64,000 bases of DNA from Leifsonia sp. CL147. GTDB taxonomy: Bacteria > Actinomycetota > Actinomycetes > Actinomycetales > Microbacteriaceae. The stretch is taken from the NCBI RefSeq assembly GCF_900114565.1, contig NZ_FOTM01000001.1, positions 62,678-126,677 on the forward strand. Direction: 5' to 3'. A model generated the notes under the pieces. It ran no database searches. It saw only the letters and a list, made by a program, of their open reading frames with translations, and was not told the origin of the DNA. This document shows positions 58,620 through 64,000 of this stretch, one piece after another (position 1 is the first letter of the stretch; every line of letters starts with the position of its first letter). Position numbers and translations under genes: made by a program.

Positions 58620-59735
58620 TTACTTGACGCCGTACTTGTCGCAGGCCGCCTTGTATGCGGCCGTGCAGATCTTCGCGGCGGAGTCGGAGCCGTAGAACTC
58701 GTCCTTGACGACCGTGCTCTCGATGTTGTCCGCCGTGACGGCGACCGGGGTGAGCAGGAAGGACTGGATCTCGGCGCCGCCGGCCGTCTTGACCGTGGTG
58801 TCGCCCTTCGGCTTGTTGCCCTTGGTGAGGTCGATGGCGAGCTCGGCGGCCTTCTCGGCCTCCGGCTTGATCGCCTTGTAGACCGTCATGTACTGGTCGC
58901 CGGAGAGGATGCGCTGGATGCCCGCCAGCTCAGCGTCCTGACCCGTCACCGGGGGGAGCGGGTTGAGGTTGGCCGCCTTCATGGCCGCGATCGCACCGCC
59001 GCCGGTCCCGTCGTTGGCCGCGTAGACGCCCTTGATCTGGTCCTTGAACTGCGAGACCTGACCGGACACCCAGTCCTGGGCCTTCGCCGGGTCCCATCCT
59101 GGTGTGTCGAACTCGGCCAGCACCTTGAAGCCGCTGGAGTCGATGACGCTGTGCGCGCCCTTCTTGAACAGGGTGGCGTTGTTGTCCGTCGGCGAGCCGT
59201 TGACCATGAGGATGCCGCTGCCGGAGGCCACGCCGTCCTTCTTGAGCTTGTCGACGAGGGCCTGCGCCTGCAGCTGGCCCACCTTCTCGTTGTCGAACGA
59301 GATGTAGTAGTTGCTGTCCGGGCTGTTGATCAGCCGGTCGTAGGAGATGACCGGCACGTTCTTCGCCTTGGCCTCTCCGACGATCGAAGCGGCCGCCTCC
59401 CCGTCGAACGGGTCGAGGACGAGCACCTTGACGCCCTGGGTCAGCATCGACTCCGCCTGCTGCTGCTGCTTGCTGGCGTCGCCGTCGGCGTTCGCGTAGA
59501 GGACCTTGCAGCCGGAGCAGAGCTCCGCGACCTTGGCCTCGAAGAAGGGCTTGTCCGCCGCCTCGTACCGAGCGGTGACCGAGTCGGGCAGCAGGAGACC
59601 GATCTGGGCGGTCGAGGCGCCTGACGTGCTCCCTCCCGAACTGTTTCCGGAACCGTTGGAACACGCTGTGAGGGTGACGGCTGTGAGCAGGATCGCAGCG
59701 GACGCGATGACCGCTCTCTTGGTGGCGATCTTCAT
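58620..59735 (-). CDS. sugar ABC transporter substrate-binding lipoprotein
   Basis: A 371-residue lipoprotein of the periplasmic-binding type 1 family (XylF/RbsB). The lipobox TLTAC gives lipid-modified Cys25. The fold shows IGLLLPDSVTARYEAADKPFFEAKVAEL, VLVLDPFDGEAAASIV, NVPVISYDRLI and KGVYAANDGTGGGAIAAM followed by PPVTGQDAELAGIQRIL. Many xylose- and other monosaccharide-binding proteins look like this. GGAGGT lies 7 nt before ATG 59735. First gene of the importer operon. Confidence 0.92.
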   Translation of the reverse strand: MKIATKRAVIASAAILLTAVTLTACSNGSGNSSGGSTSGASTAQIGLLLPDSVTARYEAADKPFFEAKVAELCSGCKVLYANADGDASKQQQQAESMLTQGVKVLVLDPFDGEAAASIVGEAKAKNVPVISYDRLINSPDSNYYISFDNEKVGQLQAQALVDKLKKDGVASGSGILMVNGSPTDNNATLFKKGAHSVIDSSGFKVLAEFDTPGWDPAKAQDWVSGQVSQFKDQIKGVYAANDGTGGGAIAAMKAANLNPLPPVTGQDAELAGIQRILSGDQYMTVYKAIKPEAEKAAELAIDLTKGNKPKGDTTVKTAGGAEIQSFLLTPVAVTADNIESTVVKDEFYGSDSAAKICTAAYKAACDKYGVK

Positions 59736-59780
59736 TGAAAAACCTCCGATTCGGAACCGCCTTCGTTGGCGGCTTCGTTG

Positions 59781-59822
59781 AGTGTGCCAGTCGGTGGATT
59801 TGGCGTCAAGACTTGAAGCCAA
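59781..59822 (-). promoter_or_regulatory. promoter and palindromic operator of the sugar importer operon
   Basis: A 23-bp palindrome at 59800-59822 has arms TTGGC-TCAAG and CTTGA-GCCAA around a central A. On the minus strand it contains TTGACG (59809-59804) as a -35 box, with CACACT (59786-59781) 17 bp downstream as a -10 box. It is a likely site for the ROK regulator encoded upstream. Confidence 0.6.
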
Positions 59823-59885
59823 CGGATTCGATAACGGTTGGGGACGTCTTCGGGGGACACGGCCGTCCTCGACGCAGGGCGAGCG

Positions 59886-61067
59886 TCAGTACGAGAGGCT
59901 GTTCGAGTCGAGCGAGACGCAGTCGACGGCGTAGGCCACGGCGCCGAGCGCGGCGGCGCGCATCCCGAGCTGGCCCTGGACGATGTCGGGCATCAGGTCG
60001 GGGTTGACGATGATCGAGCGCTCCACCGCGTGCCGCATCGGACCGAGCAGGAGCTCGCCCGCGCGGGCCAGTTCTCCGCCGACGATGACGCGCTCCGGGT
60101 CGATCAGGTTGCACAGGTTGGCCGTCGCGACGCCGATGTGCCGGCCCGCGTCCGCGATGGCCCGGATGCAGCGCGCATCCCCTGCCATCGCCTGCAGGAC
60201 GAGGTCGCCGAGCTTGAGCGTGCCGAGGTGGTCGCGCAGTTCCTCGAGGATCGCCGGACCGCCGGCGATCGCCTCCAGGCAGCCGCGGTTGCCGCACCGG
60301 CAGAGCGGCCCGTTCTCGCGGATCGTCGTGTGGCCGAACTCGCCGGCGATGCCCCGGTTCCCGCGGAAGACCTGGCCGTTCAGCAGCAGCCCCGCGCCGA
60401 TCCCGTCGCCGATCTCCAGGGTGACCGTGTTGCGTCTGCCCCGGCCGGCGCCGAAGCGGGACTCGCTCAGCGCGGAGAGATTGGCGGCGTTGTCCACGAA
60501 CACCGGCCGCTTGATCCGCCGTTCCATCGACTCCGCGATCACCACGCCGTCCCAGCCGCGCATGATGCCGCTGCGGGCGGTCGTGCCGGTGGCGCGGTCG
60601 ATCGGGGCGGGCACGGCGATGCCGACCGCGAGGAGGTCGTCGCGGGACGCATCCACCGACTCCAGCATGTCGTTCAGCAGCAGTGCGACCTTGTCCAGCT
60701 CGTTGTCGGCGCGATGGTCCCGCGCCAGCGGCATGTGGTTCTCGGCCACGACCGTGTGGGCGACATCGGCGAGCGCGACGCGCAGATGCCGCGTCGAGAA
60801 GTGCACCCCGACGACCAGTCCGAGCGCGTGCGCGAGGGTGACGTGCTGCGCCCGGCGGCCGGAGCGGATGCTCTGCGTCGTGTGCAGGAGCCCGGACGTC
60901 GAGAGCTCCTTGACGATGTTCGAGACGGTGGCGGGGGAGAGGCCGGTCGCGCCCGCCAGCTCGACCTGGGTGAGGCCGCCGTGCTTCTTGATGGCGTCGA
61001 CGATGCGGGCTCGATTGGCTTCACGAAGTGAAGTCTGCGAACCCGGAGTTCGTCGCTGCGTTGCCAC
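59886..61067 (-). CDS. ROK-family transcriptional regulator (XylR/NagC type)
   Basis: A 393-residue ROK protein. An N-terminal winged HTH (LTQVELAGATGLSPATVSNIVKEL, about 32-55) precedes the kinase-like domain with EIGDGIGAGLLLNGQVFRG, the GIAGEFGH(246)TT motif and the zinc motif C256-R-C258-GNRG-C263. GTG 61067 has TATCCT 7 nt upstream. It probably represses the importer operon that follows on the same strand, released by the imported sugar. Confidence 0.9.
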   Translation of the reverse strand: MATQRRTPGSQTSLREANRARIVDAIKKHGGLTQVELAGATGLSPATVSNIVKELSTSGLLHTTQSIRSGRRAQHVTLAHALGLVVGVHFSTRHLRVALADVAHTVVAENHMPLARDHRADNELDKVALLLNDMLESVDASRDDLLAVGIAVPAPIDRATGTTARSGIMRGWDGVVIAESMERRIKRPVFVDNAANLSALSESRFGAGRGRRNTVTLEIGDGIGAGLLLNGQVFRGNRGIAGEFGHTTIRENGPLCRCGNRGCLEAIAGGPAILEELRDHLGTLKLGDLVLQAMAGDARCIRAIADAGRHIGVATANLCNLIDPERVIVGGELARAGELLLGPMRHAVERSIIVNPDLMPDIVQGQLGMRAAALGAVAYAVDCVSLDSNSLSY

Positions 61068-61074
61068 GACGAGA

Positions 61075-61080
61075 AGGATA
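61075..61080 (-). promoter_or_regulatory. -10 box of the ROK gene (leaderless)
   Basis: TATCCT on the minus strand, 7 nt before GTG 61067. A direct repeat TTGTGA spaced 16 bp (about 61107-61129) just upstream could be an autoregulatory site. Confidence 0.5.
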
Positions 61081-61162
61081 CATGCCCGGGATCGGTCGCT
61101 CGCCTTTTGTGAAAGTAATCGCTTTGTGAGGTTCCTGCGCCCATCCGGAGAGGTGCAGTTGG

Positions 61163-61168
61163 CAGGAT
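61163..61168 (+). promoter_or_regulatory. -10 box of the 61175 gene (leaderless)
   Basis: CAGGAT, 6 nt before the ATG at 61175. Confidence 0.45.
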
Positions 61169-61174
61169 AGAGCC

Positions 61175-61561
61175 ATGTCCGACCTGCACGTTCACCCCGA
61201 CCGCCTGGAGATCCACCTCACGCGGGCCGAGAAGGTGCTGGCCATGAAGCGTGAGGACCTGGTGGTGCCGCGCGACAGCATCCGCTCGGTGGCCATCACG
61301 GAGGATCCGTGGATCTGGATCCGCGGCATCCGCGCGCCCGGAGCCGCCGTGCCGCTGACGCTGTCGATCGGCACGTGGAAGTTCCACGGCGGCAAGGACT
61401 TCCTCCTGATCAAAGGCAAGCAGCGAGCCGCCGTCGTGATCGACCTCGACGGCGAGGAGTACTCGCGCATCATCGTCTCGACCCCGCACGCCGCACGCCT
61501 GGTGGAGGCGCTGCGCGTGGACGGGAGCGAGCTCGCCGCCGACGGCGAAGTCATCGAGTAG
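61175..61561 (+). CDS. hypothetical protein, PH-like beta-rich
   Basis: A 128-residue soluble protein: LHVHPDRLEIHLTRAEKVLA, then VPRDSIRSVAITEDPWIWI and GTWKFHGGKDFLLIKGKQRAAVVIDL, ending with a helix. The order of strands (reference surface, PRDSIRSV, FLLIKGK, VVIDL) resembles bacterial PH-like proteins. It overlaps nothing and converges on the DUF1304 gene with 5 bp between stops. Function unknown. Confidence 0.75.
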   Translation: MSDLHVHPDRLEIHLTRAEKVLAMKREDLVVPRDSIRSVAITEDPWIWIRGIRAPGAAVPLTLSIGTWKFHGGKDFLLIKGKQRAAVVIDLDGEEYSRIIVSTPHAARLVEALRVDGSELAADGEVIE

Positions 61562-61566
61562 TCGCG

Positions 61567-61956
61567 CTACTCGTTCTCGCCGATCACGAACAGGATGAGG
61601 CCGACCAGCGGCAGCGCGCCCTGCAGCACGGCGGTGGCCCAGAAGCGACGGCTGATCGTCAGCAGCACCAGCGACGCCAGGATCATGCAGACGCCGCAGA
61701 AGAAGATGAGCCCGAAGCCGACCTGGCGCAGCGTCGTCCAGTAGAGCAGCAGTCCGACCACCGACCCGCCCGCGAGGAACAGATTGTAGAACCCCTGGGT
61801 GTACGCCATCGGGCGGACCGCGTCCGCCTGCGACTGCGAGGCCACCCCGAAGCGCCTCCACACTCCGGGCGCCGGCCAGAGCACGCTCTGCATCGCGAAG
61901 AAGCTGAGCTGCACCAGCGCCGCCGCGGCGATGAGGACGCTGCCGATGATCGCCAT
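61567..61956 (-). CDS. DUF1304 family membrane protein
   Basis: A 129-residue four-helix membrane protein: LVQLSFFAMQSVLWPAPGVWRRFGV, AVRPMAYTQGFYNLFLAGGSV and FCGVCMILASLVLLTI. MExxxW and NQGxYNxFLA-type motifs mark DUF1304. A paralogue is at 63377-63775. Function unknown. A TATCCT box lies 6 nt before ATG 61956. Confidence 0.85.
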   Translation of the reverse strand: MAIIGSVLIAAAALVQLSFFAMQSVLWPAPGVWRRFGVASQSQADAVRPMAYTQGFYNLFLAGGSVVGLLLYWTTLRQVGFGLIFFCGVCMILASLVLLTISRRFWATAVLQGALPLVGLILFVIGENE

Positions 61957-61962
61957 GCCGGG

Positions 61963-61972
61963 AGGATACGCT
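61963..61972. promoter_or_regulatory. overlapping divergent -10 boxes
   Basis: TATCCT for the DUF1304 gene (minus strand 61968-61963) and TACGCT for the FAD monooxygenase (plus strand 61967-61972) share two base pairs. Both give leaderless starts, 6 nt and 7 nt from the start codons. The two promoters should exclude each other. Confidence 0.5.
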
Positions 61973-61979
61973 TCCAGCC

Positions 61980-63281
61980 ATGGAGACGCTGAACACCACG
62001 TGCGTCATCGTCGGCGGCGGCCCGGCCGGGATGATGCTGGGCCTGATCCTGGCGCGCAACGGCGTCGACGTCGTCGTGCTCGAGAAGCACGCCGACTTCT
62101 TCCGGGATTTTCGGGGGGACACCATTCATCCGTCCACGATCTCCGTGCTCGGCCAGCTGGGACTCCGGGAGCGTTTCCTCGGGCTTCCGCACACCAGCGT
62201 CACGAGCCTCGACGTCGTCGTGAACGGCAACCGGCTGCATCCCATCGATTTCAGCCGGCTCCCGGCGCCGGACGACTTCCTCGTGCTGGCGCCCCAGTGG
62301 GACTTCCTGACCTTCCTCACCGAGGACGCGGCGCGGTATCCGAACTTCCGGCTGCTGATGCGAACGGAGGCGACCGAGCTGATCTGGGAGGGCGGCGCCG
62401 TGCGCGGCGTGCGGGCACAGGGGCCGGAGGGTGCGCTGGAGGTCCGCGGGCGCCTGACGGTGTCGGCGGACGGCCGCGCGTCGGTGCTCCGCGACCAGGC
62501 GGGGCTGCGTCCCCGGCGGTTCGGCGTGCCGATCGACGTGCTGTGGTTCCGCATCCCGAAGCCCGAGGACCTGCCGGCGCACACGCTCGCCTACGTCGGA
62601 AGCGGCGGCATGGTCGTCAGCATCGAGCGCGAGGACTACGTGCAGCTCGGCTTCATCATCCGCAAGGGCGGCTTCGATGAGCTGCGCGAAGCGGGCCTCC
62701 CGGCCTTCCGCACGGCGGTGGCCGGTGCGGCGCCGCATCTGCGAGCGGTGCTCGAGACGATCACCGACTGGGATCAGGTCAAGCTGCTGAGCGTGCAGAT
62801 CGACCGGCTGCCGCGCTGGTATCGCCGCGGGTTCCTGGCGATCGGGGATGCGGCGCACGCCATGTCGCCGGCCTTCGGCGTCGGGGTGAACTACGCGATC
62901 CAGGATGCGGTGGCGACCGCGAACGCCCTCACCGAGACGCTGCGAGAGCTCGGTCCGGTGGGGGTCGAGGACGCGGGGGCTGAGGATGCGGGGGCGGGGG
63001 ATGCGGGCGCTGGCGGCCAGGAGGCGGAGCCCGGCGTCGAGCTGCGGTTGCTGGACGGCATCCAGCGGCGACGGATGCCCGCGGTCGCCGGGATGCAGCG
63101 CATCCAGCTCGCCGCGCACCGGTTCATCTCGCGACCCGAGGGCGTGCGGCTGCTGCCGGAGCCGATGCCCGGCCCGGCCCGCGTGGCGATCGCCGCGGCG
63201 ACCCCGCTGACGCAGCTGCTCGCCTCGCGCCTGATCGGCCGGGGGCTGCGTCCGGAGACGGTGGCGCCAGAGCTCCGCTGA
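61980..63281 (+). CDS. FAD-dependent monooxygenase
   Basis: A 433-residue aromatic-hydroxylase-type flavoprotein. CVIVGGGPAGMMLGLILARNG is the dinucleotide loop; LTVSADGRASVLRDQAG is the DG motif and FLAIGDAAHAMSPAFGVGVNYAIQD is the GD motif. A 20-residue Ala/Gly/Asp repeat (VEDAGAEDAGAGDAGAGG, about 330-347) interrupts the C-terminal part. The substrate is not known. It is flanked by two DUF1304 genes on the opposite strand. Confidence 0.85.
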   Translation: METLNTTCVIVGGGPAGMMLGLILARNGVDVVVLEKHADFFRDFRGDTIHPSTISVLGQLGLRERFLGLPHTSVTSLDVVVNGNRLHPIDFSRLPAPDDFLVLAPQWDFLTFLTEDAARYPNFRLLMRTEATELIWEGGAVRGVRAQGPEGALEVRGRLTVSADGRASVLRDQAGLRPRRFGVPIDVLWFRIPKPEDLPAHTLAYVGSGGMVVSIEREDYVQLGFIIRKGGFDELREAGLPAFRTAVAGAAPHLRAVLETITDWDQVKLLSVQIDRLPRWYRRGFLAIGDAAHAMSPAFGVGVNYAIQDAVATANALTETLRELGPVGVEDAGAEDAGAGDAGAGGQEAEPGVELRLLDGIQRRRMPAVAGMQRIQLAAHRFISRPEGVRLLPEPMPGPARVAIAAATPLTQLLASRLIGRGLRPETVAPELR

Positions 63282-63376
63282 CGGAGGGGCTTCGCTGACG
63301 GGGTCCGGCGCCGCCCGCGTTAGCGTCTTGCGCTGCTCGCGCGAGCCTCCGGCGCCAGTGTCTTGCGCTGCTCGTT

Positions 63377-63775
63377 CTAGTGCTGCCCGGTTGCGAGCGC
63401 GATGAGCAGCAGCACCAGTCCGGCCAGCGGCAGCAGCCCCTGGATGATCGCGGGTCGCACGTACCCGCGGCCCGTGGTGACCAGAACGACCGCCGCGCCG
63501 ACCATGCTTCCCGCCGCGAAGATGATGAGCGCGAGCCCCGACGCGTGCTGCCCCACACCGTAGAGGATGAGGCCGACGACCGCCCCGATGGCGAGGAACA
63601 GGTTGTAGAACCCCTGGTTGTACGCCATCGGCCGCGTGGTGTCCGCCGCCTCCTGGCTGGCGACGCCGAACCGCTGCCAGACCGCGGGACGCGTCCACGC
63701 CACGCTCTCCATGAAGAAGATGGCTACGTGGAGGGCGGCGGCGAGGGTGACCAGCACCGTGGCGAGGACGATCAT
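63377..63775 (-). CDS. DUF1304 family membrane protein, second copy
   Basis: A 132-residue four-helix protein related to the one at 61567-61956: AALHVAIFFMESVAWTRPAVWQRFGV, TRPMAYNQGFYNLFLAIGAVVG and AAGSMVGAAVVLVTTG. It is closer to the DUF1304 consensus than the first copy. A TATGCT box lies 6 nt before ATG 63775. Confidence 0.85.
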   Translation of the reverse strand: MIVLATVLVTLAAALHVAIFFMESVAWTRPAVWQRFGVASQEAADTTRPMAYNQGFYNLFLAIGAVVGLILYGVGQHASGLALIIFAAGSMVGAAVVLVTTGRGYVRPAIIQGLLPLAGLVLLLIALATGQH

Positions 63776-63781
63776 GGCGTC

Positions 63782-63787
63782 AGCATA
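63782..63787 (-). promoter_or_regulatory. -10 box of the second DUF1304 gene (leaderless)
   Basis: TATGCT on the minus strand, 6 nt before ATG 63775. Confidence 0.55.
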
Positions 63788-63800
63788 TCGATCGCTCGAC

Positions 63801-64000
63801 TCAGCGGCGGACGTCGACCACCGTGCGTCCCCGCAGCCGGCCCGCGAGGATCTCGTCCGCGGCCGGAATCGCCTCCGCCAGGGGCACGAACCGCGTCATC
63901 GCCGCGAGTGCCTCCTCGTCGAGATCCGTGGCCAGGCGGCGCCACGCCGTCTCCCGCAGCGCAGCGGGCGCTTCCACGGAGTTGATCCCGGCGAGCGTCA
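63801..64000 (-). CDS. YhdH/acrylyl-CoA reductase-type MDR oxidoreductase (partial, C-terminus)
   Basis: Only the last 66 codons are present; the gene enters from the right edge. The segment LAGINSVEAPAALRETAWRRL followed by LAEAIPAADEILAGRLRGRT and VVDVRR is typical of the end of YhdH (AcuI)-type zinc-free MDR reductases: a GI(D/N)SV loop, then the PLxEAxxAAxxIxxGxxxGRxVV motif. It would reduce a quinone or acrylyl-CoA with NADPH. Only the C-terminus is visible, so the subfamily is a fair guess. Confidence 0.75.
   Translation of the reverse strand, partial: TLAGINSVEAPAALRETAWRRLATDLDEEALAAMTRFVPLAEAIPAADEILAGRLRGRTVVDVRR

Overview
The window is high-GC actinobacterial chromosome. The gene content fits a Microbacteriaceae member, probably Leifsonia or a close relative: NucS mismatch endonuclease, a coproporphyrin-type haem operon with HemQ, DUF2510/PrsW, Holin-X/DUF3618 envelope proteins, LAxTG cell-wall anchoring, and many leaderless GTG/ATG genes. 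The genus is inferred from gene content only. I see no rRNA, tRNA, insertion sequence, prophage or CRISPR array.

Layout. 1-6.8 kb: the end of a YcnI-like secreted protein, a membrane protein, an M15-like secreted peptidase, a NUDIX hydrolase, a YihY/DUF3618/holin envelope trio, a universal stress protein and paired CrcB fluoride channels. 6.9-9.3 kb: two low-complexity secreted proteins; the second has six chaplin-like repeats and an LAxTG sorting signal. 9.4-9.9 kb: a small partition-type (RHH-like) protein beside an AT-rich operator-like region. 9.9-12.6 kb: a type III PKS, methyltransferase and flavoprotein operon matching the srsABC phenolic-lipid pathway. 12.7-20.5 kb: a mannitol PTS operon that also carries HPr and Enzyme I, facing a PRD/EIIA activator. 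20.6-34.6 kb: housekeeping and accessory genes (lipoprotein, HAD, SseB-like, nucS, lactonase, LacI/MFS pair, M20 hydrolase, MATE exporter, COG3559-type ABC exporter with its regulator). 34.7-43.3 kb: serine hydrolase, M13 peptidase, PrsW, MprF-like lysyltransferase, glyS. 44.1-55.7 kb: almost the whole haem pathway (hemA diverging from hemE-hemY, then hemQ-hemH-hemC-hemD and hemB-hemL), interrupted by a second YtxH/holin/DUF3618 set. 56-61 kb: a sugar ABC importer with a ROK repressor. 61-64 kb: two DUF1304 paralogues flanking an FAD monooxygenase, and the end of a YhdH-type reductase.

The haem genes together run from glutamyl-tRNA to haem by the coproporphyrin-dependent route: HemA, HemL, HemB, HemC, HemD, HemE, then HemY (CgoX), HemH (CpfC) and HemQ (ChdC). 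The PTS block supplies phosphoenolpyruvate-driven mannitol uptake (EI, HPr, MtlA, MtlF) and mannitol-1-phosphate oxidation (MtlD).

The most unusual material is non-coding. Three unrelated families of palindromic repeats occupy gene ends: a 17-bp palindrome iterated with an almost exact 40-bp period (5 copies at 3.0 kb, 8 at 27.9 kb); a long inverted repeat at 20.5 and 24.2 kb; and a 64-bp hairpin triplicated with an exact 132-bp period behind hemL. At least twenty genes have a TANNNT-like -10 box 6-8 nt before the start codon, implying widespread leaderless transcription; this fixed several start sites.
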